Shown: piece by piece, positions 7,751 to 17,200 of the stretch
Numbering within the stretch: the first letter of the stretch is position 1
Layout: the number at the start of each line of letters is the position of its first letter
DNA from: Paludibacteraceae bacterium
Lineage (GTDB): Bacteria > Bacteroidota > Bacteroidia > Bacteroidales > Paludibacteraceae
DNA length: 64,000 nt
NCBI GenBank assembly: GCA_016285885.1
Contig: JAEERP010000013.1
Coordinates: 1 to 64,000, forward strand
Reading direction: 5' to 3'
The notes under the pieces: model-generated
Told to the model about the DNA's origin: nothing
Databases searched by the model: none
Seen by the model: only the letters and a program-made list of their open reading frames with translations
Translations under genes and position numbers: made by a program

Positions 7751-7758
7751 CAAAGGTA
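7751..7758 (-). promoter_or_regulatory. -7 box of the TSCPD gene
   Basis: Minus-strand TACCTTTG, an exact TAnnTTTG match, 26 bp upstream of the ATG. It may also transcribe the Imm40-like gene downstream. Confidence 0.65.
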
Positions 7759-7864
7759 ATAATTGTTTCCTTATTCCCTTAACACTTTGGGCACAATGTC
7801 AAATTGCCCGTTGAGATTGTCGCAGAGAGGAGAGGGGACTTTGCCATTTCGTTGTTAATGACCC

Positions 7865-7900
7865 AAAAGAAGGGCGCACCAATCATCTTTTGGCACGCCC
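7865..7900 (-). terminator. Rho-independent terminator after the LRR gene
   Basis: An imperfect inverted repeat (arms gggcgcaccaa and ttggcacgccc with a 2x2 internal loop) followed on the minus strand by a T-rich run. It sits about 45-80 bp after the stop of the LRR gene at 7946. Confidence 0.55.
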
Positions 7901-7945
7901 TCCCTATTCATTGATGCGACGCTATGTGCGCACAGAATCCTTTCG

Positions 7946-9130
7946 TCAACGCACAATGACCTTCTTGGCCACGCCATCCACACTCACCACATATGTACCC
8001 GCCCGCACAGGGATTACTGTATGTGGCGCTATTGCCTTGCGTTGGCAGACGATTTGACCTGCGAGATTGAAAACGCATATCTCACCCGTGGCGTTCCATA
8101 CAGCGATGGATTGCTCCGCACCATAGACCTCCACGTCCGTCGAGGCGAGACATTTAACACCCGCAGTGGTGCCCCAATGAACATTGAGCGGCAGTTTGCT
8201 GCCAAGACCATGGAAATCATAGCCATAGAAGAGAATCCAGCCCTCCGGTTCTTCTTTCGCTTCACAATAGATGGCGTTTTCCGGATGGTCAGGATCCATC
8301 AACTTCACACAACTCTCAAACGCACCTTCCCGAATTGTCTCAACAGAAATAGGGATATAGACGCGGGTAAGGTTGTAACATTGATAAAAGGCTCTTTGCC
8401 CAATGCTTTTGACAGAATTAGGTATCACTAAGGAAGTAATGCCCTCACAATACTCAAACGCACCTGTTTCAATATACGTCACCGAATTAGGAAGCTCAAT
8501 GGACGTTAGGTTCTTGCAACCCTCAAATGCGAACCAATCTATACCCTTGAGGGAATCAGGAAACGTAATGGAGGTCAACCCGCAAAATGAGAAGGCGAAT
8601 CCACCGATGTGTTTGAGGGTTTTGGGGAGATCCACAGTTCCCAAATTACTGCAACTTTGGAATGCATAATCACGAATTTCCGTAACGGAGCTAGGTATCG
8701 TAACGGACCGCAGGCTTGAACATCCGCAAAATGCAGAATCCATTATTTGGGTGACAGAATTTGGTATGGTAACGGAGATGATGCTGTCACATAGATTAAA
8801 CGCAGATTGTCCAATTATCGTGACGGTATTTGGTATGGTAACAGAGGTCAATCTGTCGCAATACTGGAATCCATTGCGTCCAATCGAGGTGACTTTATAT
8901 GTCTCGCCCTCGAACTCGACCTCACCAGGAATATTCAAACTACCCACTATCCAATCGGCATAACCCAGCGATTTTACGGAGACCTCCTGCTTTGTCGAAT
9001 CTGTTATCGTATATTCCAGTTTGTCAATGACAAACGCTTCCGACAAGGAGGGTATAGCTAAAAACACGAGACAAGTCAACCCATAAAGAAGATGACGACT
9101 CCTCTCTGAAGGTGTAAACGTTTTATTCAT
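7946..9130 (-). CDS. Secreted BspA-type leucine-rich-repeat protein
   Basis: 394 residues: a signal peptide (LLYGLTCLVFLAIPSLSEA), an entry domain FVIDKLEYTITD with PGEVEFEGETYKVTSIG, then about nine LRR_5/BspA repeats of the form 'LTSVTIPNSVTxIxxxAFxxC', a Gly-rich linker and a C-terminal ~60-residue beta domain ending GTYVVSVDGVAKKVIVR, typical of T9SS sorting domains. It is therefore expected at the cell surface or released, probably binding proteins or host surfaces. The same architecture, doubled, is found at 32780-35140; the two proteins share the sequence HPENAIYCE and the PLNV motif before the C-terminal domain, so they are close paralogues. Confidence 0.85.
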   Translation of the reverse strand: MNKTFTPSERSRHLLYGLTCLVFLAIPSLSEAFVIDKLEYTITDSTKQEVSVKSLGYADWIVGSLNIPGEVEFEGETYKVTSIGRNGFQYCDRLTSVTIPNTVTIIGQSAFNLCDSIISVTIPNSVTQIMDSAFCGCSSLRSVTIPSSVTEIRDYAFQSCSNLGTVDLPKTLKHIGGFAFSFCGLTSITFPDSLKGIDWFAFEGCKNLTSIELPNSVTYIETGAFEYCEGITSLVIPNSVKSIGQRAFYQCYNLTRVYIPISVETIREGAFESCVKLMDPDHPENAIYCEAKEEPEGWILFYGYDFHGLGSKLPLNVHWGTTAGVKCLASTDVEVYGAEQSIAVWNATGEICVFNLAGQIVCQRKAIAPHTVIPVRAGTYVVSVDGVAKKVIVR

Positions 9131-9368
9131 GCTGTATTCAATTTATGTTAATACTCTTATTCGTTTCTTCATCAAATAACGGCTTCACCACAATCGCCAA
9201 CCCCAAAGTGCAACAATTACCCAAATGTATTGATTATTTTCCAAACAATACCATGTATGCACGAAAAAATTTACCCCTGACACGCATTAAGGAATGTGAA
9301 ATGAGTCGGCAGATGCAAAATTTTATGTTAAAAGTATTAAAAAATTATGTTTTGTAACATAAAAGTAC
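9131..9368. other. Intergenic, AT-rich
   Basis: Sequence between the LRR gene start and the small repeated transcription unit. I see no supported gene; a 70-codon plus-strand frame here is AT-rich and has no family features. Confidence 0.4.
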
Positions 9369-9443
9369 TACATTTGCATCGTGTTTTTCATGGTATTAGA
9401 TTTAAGGTTTTGAAAGAAGGATGTCGAGATGACATCTTTTTTT
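9369..9443 (+). ncRNA. Small promoter-to-terminator unit with MVLDLR mini-ORF, copy 1
   Basis: TACATTTG (9369-9376, TAnnTTTG) is followed by a conserved core with ATG GTA TTA GAT TTA AGG (9390 onward, MVLDLRF then TGA) and a hairpin with arms GATGTC/GACATC (9420-9436) and seven T. A near-identical core with the same promoter box and hairpin is found on the other strand at 24034-24118. Conservation from promoter to terminator means a ~60-nt transcript, either a small RNA or a leader peptide unit. It does not lead into a gene on its own strand. Confidence 0.65.
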
Positions 9444-9487
9444 CTGCGAACTAAACCAATAGCTATGGATGCAAGTATATACGAAAG

Positions 9488-9517
9488 AAAAAAAGGAGAC
9501 CGATTGGCCTCCTTTTT
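9488..9517. terminator. Bidirectional terminator
   Basis: Hairpin with arms ggagacc and ggcctcc and loop gatt, flanked by a long A run on one side and a T run on the other. It can end both the outer-membrane protein gene at 9551 (minus) and read-through from the small unit at 9369 (plus). Confidence 0.7.
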
Positions 9518-9550
9518 ATTTTTCACCACCATTTCAGGCGGCAAGGAATA

Positions 9551-10339
9551 TTAGAACTTGAATCCGATGAAGATTCTGAATGAGTTCGTAACAGCCTTTT
9601 GGTCGCCCAACATTGAGCTAACCTGGTTAGCAAGCTGGTTAGCCAACTCGCTGAACTCGTCATCACCCTCAACAACTGGAGTATCATCTTGTCCCCAATC
9701 CTGAACCTTCAACTTACCCAATTTAAGCTCAAAACCAGCTTGGAATACCTTATATCTGTAAGCGGCACCCACTCTGTGAGATGCGCCAAACGCGAAAGTA
9801 GCATCAGAGTCAGAGCCATCGCCCGCATCCTCAACCGTCACAAACACGTTAGGCATGATGTTGTAGTACAAATCCACTGCCATCTCATCACTCAAATAAT
9901 AAGTGCCGATAGGGCCAACACCCAACATGCTGATATCGAAGTACTTTGAAGTACCCGTGTATGTCACATTCACATTCTTATGAGCCTTCTTGTCCCATTC
10001 TTCCACCGTGTATTTCTCCTTCAATCTTGAATAAGAGAAGTCGAACCAACGCGCATTAATGGCGATACCGAACTGGCCAGGATTAGCCACGTACCAACGG
10101 TTGTCGATAGAGAATCCCAACGCAGGAGAGGCATTAGAAGAGTTTTCAATTTCCTTATCATATTCCTTCTCTAATTCCTTCGCACCAGGACCATCATAGC
10201 TGAACGCAGGTTTACCGTACTTCTTGCCATGCAAACCAGCATAAAATTTCAATCCGAAACCATTGTCCTCACCTTGAGAACCTGCGAACGCACTGAAACC
10301 TGTCATAAGGCTCAATGCCAACACCAATAATTTTTTCAT
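9551..10339 (-). CDS. Outer-membrane beta-barrel protein
   Basis: 262 residues with a signal peptide (MKKLLVLALSLMTGFSAFA) and a mature part of alternating aromatic strands: GFGLKFYAGLHGKKYG, FGIAINARWFDFSYSRL and a terminal strand FRIFIGFKF ending in Phe, the BAM recognition signature. A charged segment (KELEKEYDKEIENSS) and an acidic stretch near the C-terminus would be surface loops. Substrate or role not recognisable. It is monocistronic, with a terminator at 9488-9517. Confidence 0.75.
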   Translation of the reverse strand: MKKLLVLALSLMTGFSAFAGSQGEDNGFGLKFYAGLHGKKYGKPAFSYDGPGAKELEKEYDKEIENSSNASPALGFSIDNRWYVANPGQFGIAINARWFDFSYSRLKEKYTVEEWDKKAHKNVNVTYTGTSKYFDISMLGVGPIGTYYLSDEMAVDLYYNIMPNVFVTVEDAGDGSDSDATFAFGASHRVGAAYRYKVFQAGFELKLGKLKVQDWGQDDTPVVEGDDEFSELANQLANQVSSMLGDQKAVTNSFRIFIGFKF

Positions 10340-10676
10340 TACAAATAAAATTAAGTGAACAAATTTTTCGTTTAATTATCAAAACAAAATTAAGCAATAT
10401 TTAAATACGTTGTACACTTTACGTTAACAAAACATAAAAATATATCACGAAAACTCCATTCGACGCACTAAACATCGGCATTTGCCACATAACAAATAAA
10501 TCCCCAAAGTGTGACTAGGCTACATAAAAGTTGGACTTACGGGCCAAGGAATGTGCGTACCACGTCGAACCAACAATTCAAAATTCTTAATTCATAATTC
10601 TTAATTGACTACGTCGAACTAACGTTTCATAATTCATAATTCTATTATACCTTCGCGCATGTAAAAATTTACGGAC
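10340..10676. other. Intergenic region with a loose duplicated AT-rich motif
   Basis: Contains two imperfect copies of a segment beginning acgtcgaac(c/t)aac and followed by 'ttca..aattc' runs (about 10561-10610 and 10610-10645), then a TACCTTCG box near 10648 that could be the helD -7 element. No gene seen. Confidence 0.4.
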
Positions 10677-12734
10677 ATGTCAGTTTTCAATCAAACGGAG
10701 AAGGAAGAAGTCGCCTACATGAAGGGCATCATCAAAAAGTTGGGTGTCATCATCACCAAACTGGACGAGATCATCAACCATAACATCAAAGACCTCAAGG
10801 AATACAAAGCCTACCTTTGGGAGAACCAATCGGAGCTGGACCGTGCAGAGAAGAGTGCGGTGCGCCATAACGTGAGCCAAGCGGTGGAATCGAGCGAGGC
10901 CATCATGGAGAGGAAGAAACGAATCCGCAAGATGATGGAAATCCCCTACTTCGGACGGATAGACTTCCAGGAGAAGGGCGAGAAATCGGTCCAACCCATC
11001 TACGTGGGCATCCACTCCTACTATGACACGGAAACGAACAAGAACGTGATCCACGACTGGCGAGCGCCCATCTCCACCATGTTCTACGACTACGAGACCG
11101 GGCCGGCGCACTACGACGCACCGCAGGGCCGCGTGGAGGGCGCCATATCCCTGAAAAGGCAATACCGCATCCGCCGCTCCGTCATGGAGTTCATGCTGGA
11201 GAGCTCCGTCAACATACAGGACGAGGTGCTACAGAAAGAGCTCAGCAGCACCTCCGACGAGCGAATGAAGAACATCGTGGCGACCATTCAGCGTGAACAG
11301 AACCAGATCATACGCAACGAGGAGGCGAAGACCCTCATCATTCAGGGTGTGGCAGGCTCCGGAAAAACATCCATCGCCCTGCACCGCGTCGCCTACATCC
11401 TCTATAGACACAAGGGAGAGGTGACCTCCAAAGATATCCTCATCATCTCCCCGAACAAAGTATTCGCGGACTATATCTCCAACGTGTTGCCGGAGCTCGG
11501 CGAGGAGACCATCGAGGAGTGCGGTTTCGAGGAGCTGATGGACAAGCAACTGCAGGGCAAATATAAGTTCCAGACCTTCTTCGAACAAGTAACGGAGATC
11601 CTGGAGAAGAACGACGAAGCCTTCGTGGAAAGAATACGGTTCAAATCCTCCGTGGAGTTCATCGAACTGATGAACCGATTCGTCCTCCACGTGGAGAACA
11701 ACTTCTTCCACCCGACAGACCTGAAAGTGGGCAGGATACCCGTGCCGAAAGAGTACCTCGACGAACGCTTCAAAGCCTACCACAGGCTTCCGATGCGCGA
11801 CCGTTTCGAACCGATAGCGAAAGACATCGCCAGGGAAATCGCGGCGGCCACCCGCACGGAGATCTCCACCACCGACAAGAACAATATCAAGGCGGAGCTG
11901 AAGAAGATGTTCGACGGCAACAGCGACGTGGCGCTCTACCAAGCCTTCTACGACTGGCTGGGCCGCCCAGACCTCTACAAGAGAGGGAAGAACCGCCAAT
12001 TGGAATATGCGGACGTGGCGCCATTCCTCTACCTGAAGATCTTGATGGAGGGCGTAAAGGAGAAACTGCCGATCAAGCACCTCCTGGTGGACGAGATGCA
12101 GGACTACACCCCTATCCAATACAAGGTGCTCTCCATCCTCTTCCCATGCAAGAAGACAATCCTTGGAGATGCGCTACAATCCGTAAATCCTTATAGCTCA
12201 ACCACCTATATGCAGATACAGGACGTCCTGAAGGATGCGGAGGTGATGAAACTCTGCAAGAGCTACCGTTCCTCCTACGAGATCACCTCGTTCGCCCAAA
12301 AGATCTCCAAGAGCGAGGATCTGCAGGCCATCGAGCGACACGGCGAGGAGCCTGTCATCCAACCATTCAAGAAAAACGATGAGGAACTCACATACCTGAA
12401 ACAAGTCGTGGCGGAGCACATCGGACAAGCCACCTCCATCGGCTTCATCTGCAAGACGGAGAAAGAGGCGATCAAGCTGCACCAGCAACTTTCGGAAGAA
12501 ACCGACCAGGTGTGCCTACTCTCCAGCGAGAGCGCCGCCTTCACCAACGGTATCATCGTGACCACCGCCCACACGGCCAAGGGCCTGGAATTCGATGAGG
12601 TCGTGGTGCCTTACGTGAACGAGAAGGAATACCACACGGAGATGGACCGCAGCCTACTCTACATCGCCTGCACACGTGCGATGCACAAACTGACGCTGAC
12701 GTCGGCCGGCGGATTAAGTCCATTCATCCGATAA
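10677..12734 (+). CDS. helD: HelD-type RNA polymerase-recycling ATPase (UvrD-like)
   Basis: 685 residues. An N-terminal coiled-coil arm (KKLGVIITKLDEII, EYKAYLWENQSELDRAEKS) is followed by YFGRIDF, DWRAPISTMFYDYE, a Walker A GVAGSGKTSIALHRVAYILY near residue 222, Walker B LLVDEMQDYTPIQ and a helicase motif VI region DRSLLYIACTRAMHKLTLT. This order is that of HelD, which pulls stalled or idle RNA polymerase off DNA and aids recycling; 'UvrD/Rep-like helicase' annotations are older. The length is close to the Firmicutes protein. It is a single gene on the plus strand with no obvious operon partner. Confidence 0.88.
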   Translation: MSVFNQTEKEEVAYMKGIIKKLGVIITKLDEIINHNIKDLKEYKAYLWENQSELDRAEKSAVRHNVSQAVESSEAIMERKKRIRKMMEIPYFGRIDFQEKGEKSVQPIYVGIHSYYDTETNKNVIHDWRAPISTMFYDYETGPAHYDAPQGRVEGAISLKRQYRIRRSVMEFMLESSVNIQDEVLQKELSSTSDERMKNIVATIQREQNQIIRNEEAKTLIIQGVAGSGKTSIALHRVAYILYRHKGEVTSKDILIISPNKVFADYISNVLPELGEETIEECGFEELMDKQLQGKYKFQTFFEQVTEILEKNDEAFVERIRFKSSVEFIELMNRFVLHVENNFFHPTDLKVGRIPVPKEYLDERFKAYHRLPMRDRFEPIAKDIAREIAAATRTEISTTDKNNIKAELKKMFDGNSDVALYQAFYDWLGRPDLYKRGKNRQLEYADVAPFLYLKILMEGVKEKLPIKHLLVDEMQDYTPIQYKVLSILFPCKKTILGDALQSVNPYSSTTYMQIQDVLKDAEVMKLCKSYRSSYEITSFAQKISKSEDLQAIERHGEEPVIQPFKKNDEELTYLKQVVAEHIGQATSIGFICKTEKEAIKLHQQLSEETDQVCLLSSESAAFTNGIIVTTAHTAKGLEFDEVVVPYVNEKEYHTEMDRSLLYIACTRAMHKLTLTSAGGLSPFIR

Positions 12735-12923
12735 AAACATTAACAAAAAAAGAGGGGTAAAAAACAAAAAGCACGATTCCATCGGGGAAAACTCACACCT
12801 TGACTCTCTATTACCATTATTTGAATCCTGTTTCCCAAGCAATAAACATGTGCAGGTGTATCTTCGCGGCAACTGAAGACGCACTTGTATTATTTTTCAA
12901 TATATTCTAAAAGTATTAATATC

Positions 12924-14144
12924 ATGAACACGAAAAAATGTTTATTGGTTGCGCTCAGCGCATTGTCGCTCAACGCTTTCGCCCAAGGTGGTTGGGGGTT
13001 CGGAGGCGGCGGTGCTTCCGGATTGAGCTCCTACACGTCCAAAAAGGACATCAATTATGTCGGAGACGGTAAAGGTTACCACGCATTGGACATCTACTAT
13101 CCTAAAGAGGATAAGGAGTCGTATCCGGTCATCGTCCACATCTACGGAAGCGCATGGTCCAGCAACAATTCGAAAGGGAACGCCGACCTGACCACCATCG
13201 GTGAAGGTGCGGTAAAGGCCGGCTATATCTTCGTGACGCCGAACCACCGCGCAAACAACGATGCGGGGGCACAATGGCCCGGACTGCTCAACGATATCAA
13301 GGCGGTGGTACGCTACCTCAGAGGCAATGCGGAATCCCTGAAGATAGACACCTCCTTCATCGCCATCTCCGGCTTCTCCTCCGGTGGACACTTGGCGACC
13401 ATGATGGGCGCAAGCCGCAACGTGAAGGAATATACCGTTGGCTCCACGACCGTGGACATAGAAGGTAAGTTGGGAAATTTCACGGAATTCAGCAGTAGCG
13501 TGGATGCGGTATGCGACTGGTCAGGTCCGGTAATCCTCGACAAACTAAACTGCGGAAACGCCATGGACCTGAACAATTTCATCTCCCCTATGATGAACAA
13601 CTGCTCCGCCTCCCAATGCCCGGACATATATGCCTTGGCCACTGCGGTCACGTTCATGGACCCAAGCGATCCTCCATACATACTCGTACACGGTTCCGCA
13701 GACAACATCGTGGCTCAATGTCAAAGCAAATTGCTCTATGATGAACTGCAGAAAAACAACATCGAGAGCAAATACATCCCTACAGGCAGCGGTCATGAGG
13801 TCAACAAGGATAAAGTGCCGGACGTGATCGAATTCTTCAATGCGGCAAGGGAGAAGAAATTGGCAGCGATGCAGGAAAGGGAAGAACAGGAGGAACAAGG
13901 CGAGCAGAACAAGGTGTCAAGCACAACGTCCGACAAACCCTCTGTGACCGTACAAAACGGGCGTCTACTCATCAGCGGAGGCGATGGTTCCACCTGCGCC
14001 TTCGAGATCATCGACATCGTAGGGAAAACAGTCTTCCACGGTCTGTACAACTCACAAGAGCAGGAATACGACCTCTCGTCTCTTGCAGAAGGTGTATACG
14101 TCCTGAAGACTAACGCAGGAGTTAACCATAAGTTTATCAAATAA
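12924..14144 (+). CDS. Secreted alpha/beta-hydrolase (carbohydrate-esterase-like) with T9SS-type C-terminus
   Basis: About 406 residues: a signal peptide (LLVALSALSLNAFAQ), a Gly-rich stretch, an alpha/beta-hydrolase domain with oxyanion strand VIVHIYGSAW, nucleophile motif GFSSGGHLATMMG (Ser near residue 150), acid region PPYILVHGSADNIV and His in TGSGHEVNK, then a Glu-rich linker (EREEQEEQGEQ) and a ~70-residue C-terminal beta domain ending VYVLKTNAGVNHKFIK. This is the BD-FAE/acetyl-xylan-esterase-like fold; the substrate is not determinable. The start is ATG 12924, not the upstream frame, because the signal peptide begins there. A terminator-like hairpin follows at 14200-14272, and the next gene is a regulator that may control it. 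Confidence 0.8.
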   Translation: MNTKKCLLVALSALSLNAFAQGGWGFGGGGASGLSSYTSKKDINYVGDGKGYHALDIYYPKEDKESYPVIVHIYGSAWSSNNSKGNADLTTIGEGAVKAGYIFVTPNHRANNDAGAQWPGLLNDIKAVVRYLRGNAESLKIDTSFIAISGFSSGGHLATMMGASRNVKEYTVGSTTVDIEGKLGNFTEFSSSVDAVCDWSGPVILDKLNCGNAMDLNNFISPMMNNCSASQCPDIYALATAVTFMDPSDPPYILVHGSADNIVAQCQSKLLYDELQKNNIESKYIPTGSGHEVNKDKVPDVIEFFNAAREKKLAAMQEREEQEEQGEQNKVSSTTSDKPSVTVQNGRLLISGGDGSTCAFEIIDIVGKTVFHGLYNSQEQEYDLSSLAEGVYVLKTNAGVNHKFIK

Positions 14145-14168
14145 TTTTATACAATTCCTAAACATTTA

Positions 14169-14199
14169 TTGCGATTTACCTGGATTTGACGTATCTTGG
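14169..14199 (+). promoter_or_regulatory. Candidate promoter for the HTCS-like regulator
   Basis: TTG (14169-14171), 20 nt, TATCTTGG (14192-14199; one mismatch to TAnnTTTG). It would place the transcript start in the left arm of the hairpin at 14200-14264. Confidence 0.4.
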
Positions 14200-14272
14200 G
14201 AACTGCCGCACACGAACTCCGAACTAACCCTAAAAACCTGTTCCGAGTACGTTTGTGGCAGTTCTCTTTTTT
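14200..14272 (+). terminator. Strong hairpin plus T-run just upstream of the regulator start
   Basis: Two 20-nt arms (14200-14219 and 14245-14264) pair with only three non-Watson-Crick positions, and six T follow at 14267-14272. By form this is a Rho-independent terminator for the esterase gene, but its T-run ends 6 nt before the ATG of the regulator at 14279, so it may also act as an attenuator or start-site mask for that gene. Confidence 0.75.
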
Positions 14273-14278
14273 CTACGG

Positions 14279-17200
14279 ATGAGGAAGATTGCGCTTATAT
14301 TATGGATATCTATTTTCTTCATGGATTCTTACGCTTCCATGGGGTCGAAGGCGCACGTGCCTTTCAACCACTTCACCTCAGAGAGCGGACTATCCTCCAA
14401 CCTGATCTTCGCCATGGACCAAGACTCCTCCGGATTCCTGTGGTTAGGTACAGACTTCGGTCTGGACCGCTTCGACGGCAAACTCTTCAAGCACTTCAGG
14501 AAGGACAAATACCCCGACATGCACCGAGAGGACCTCTACTACGTGAAGTGCATGGATGGCGGCGTCTACGTGGGCAGTTTCAGCGGGACATTCCAAAAAT
14601 ACGACAGCAAAACAGATGGGTTCACAGACCTGATGCCCACAGAGCTGGACTATCTAGGATATTCACAAATAAAGGGTGTGCAATGTGCATCCGACGGGAC
14701 TCGTTACCTCTTCACGAACGAGAGGGTCTTCCGATACGACGCTCAACGTAAATGCTTCAACTCCAAGTTCCAAGCGTTCGACTCGCTTCGCTCCCCCTTC
14801 ATTTCCTCCCTCCACATAGACAGTGGCAACCGCATCTGGATCGGCTCCATCAACCAGTTGAGCATATATGACACGAACGGACACGCCCTAAAGATTTTCA
14901 ATGAGGAGCACGACCACTGCGGCTTTGTGTCAGGGATAGTCCCCATGGAGGGAAACAGATGGATCGTCACCTTCCTGAGCAACAGGGTATGGATCGTGGA
15001 ATACCAGGACGAAGCCTTCCGCATCAGGGAAGAAATCCGCCTCCCCTTCAACAGCGTCAACAAGATAACGAGAGGGAAGAACGGTCGCTATTGGTTCGCC
15101 ACCGACGGGGACGGGCTATGGTTCGCCGACTCAATAACAGTCTCCACCACCTTCACAGAAGTGGTTCCTACCAACGCCCCCACAGACGGACTGAGGAAGA
15201 TATACTCCATCATCGAAAGTGAGGACGGCACGATATGGCTTGGCACGCAAAACTCAGGTCTCTGGTCGCTCAACATGGACGACCACTCGACCATCCTATA
15301 CTCGAAGGACTATGGGTTCCCCCACTCCGCCTGCACCTCCTTCACGGAGGACGGACACGGCAACATCTTGGTCGGTTCGGACGGCAACGGTGTCTACTCC
15401 GTCTCGCCCGATTTCAGGGAAATCAAGCAGTACCATCTGCCTTGCGACAACGTATTAGGCGTCAATTCCACCCACGAGGGGATCTATGTCTCCACATGGG
15501 GCGGCGGGCTATACTTCCTCTCACCATCCGGCACATCCGCTCCCATCAGCTACAAGCCAGACTTCAACCCAACAAAGATATTCTTCCACGTCTGCGAAAC
15601 AACAGGCAACGCCATATGGGCCTGCTCCGCAAACGATGACCCATACCTCAAACGTGGTGACGAAGCATGGCGAAGGATAGCCCTGAAAGATGCGGACAGC
15701 CCCGATCTGGAAAGCAAATGGACCACCCGCGTGATAAGTGCCTCAGGGGAATCATGCTGGATCATCTCCACCAATCTATTATGGCTATTCGACGGGGCAA
15801 CCCCACACGTTGTCCACCCCGAAATCTACGCCTCGAAATCACACAATCCGTTCGTCGTGGTGGACGCAGACCGCGACGAGGAGGGGAACCTCTACGTGCT
15901 CTCCAACCACGGCATCCTGCGCTTCTCAGCCGATAACCTCGCGATGGACACCCTCTCCTTCATACCCAAAGATTCATACAGAATCATTCAAAGGGACGAT
16001 AATGGGAACTTCTGGATCGCCTCGGTCAATGGTATATTCTCCTTCAACCCTAGGAACAAGACATACTCGAGACTGCCAGGTGATTACCCAGACCTGTTTT
16101 ACTACAAATCGAGCTACAAGGACTCCAACGGACGGCTCTATTTCGGCACAGCGGAAGGTTTTTACTCCTTCAACCCTAAAAACATTGCGCCAGACACGTT
16201 CATCCAGCACCTCTCCTTCGCTGAATTATACATCTCCAAGGAGAAAATACGCGGCGACAATCCGCTGGTAAAAAAGGGGAACCTTTCCGACTTGAAGGCG
16301 CTGGAACTAAAGTATGGCATGACGGATGTGGATCTGCACGTGGACCTCGTCGACCACTCGAACCGTGAGAAAGCCATCCTTCGCTACCGGCTGAAGGGAC
16401 TGACAGACACCTGGGCACCCGTCAATGAGAGAAGAGTGATATCTTTCAACTTCATACCGACCGGACAATACACATTGGAGGTGGAAGCGTTCCGTTCAGA
16501 CTTAGGAACGCCCCTGAAACAGATCTCGATGAACATCACCGTTCTCCCTCCATGGTGGAGCACTTGGTGGTTCCGTTCGTTGCTACTACTGATGGCAGCC
16601 TCCGCCCTTTTCGTTCCACTGCATAAAAAAATCACCCAACTGAAAAAAGAGAAGGCACAACTGAAGACCGAAATAGACGAACAAACCGCCCTATTGGACA
16701 AGACGAGGAGCGAGCGCCAAAAACTGATCCATGCCCTTACCCACAACCTACACAACCCGCTGTTCGCCGTGGTGGGCGGAAGTCCATCCATCACCGAGGA
16801 GACCTCGACGGAAGAGATCGTCGAATTGGTAATCGACAAGGCTTTGCTGGATGATAATCTACTATTGCTGATAGGCACGGATCCAGAGACAAACGAGGGG
16901 ATCAAAAACATGCTGAGCAACTACATACACGTGAAGGAAACGCGGGACTGGGACGAGGCGCTCGAATCGATGGAGATGCTGGCGCCAGACATCATCGTCT
17001 GCGACATGGAGAGTGCCAGGAAAGGCGAGGTGACCCGAATGCTCTCTTCCGAAGGTCTGAAACACATCCCCGTCCTTTTCGTCTCCGACAAGAACGAGGA
17101 GACCGACCGACTACTGGGACTAATCTACGGAGCGGTGGACTTCATGGCGAAACCATTCAACCAACTTGAGCTTCTGCTTAAATTAACCAATATACTGAAA

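Noticed and set aside
9145-9357. 70-codon plus-strand frame upstream of the small MVLDLR unit
   Set aside because: AT-rich, no family features, and it covers the promoter region of the LRR gene.
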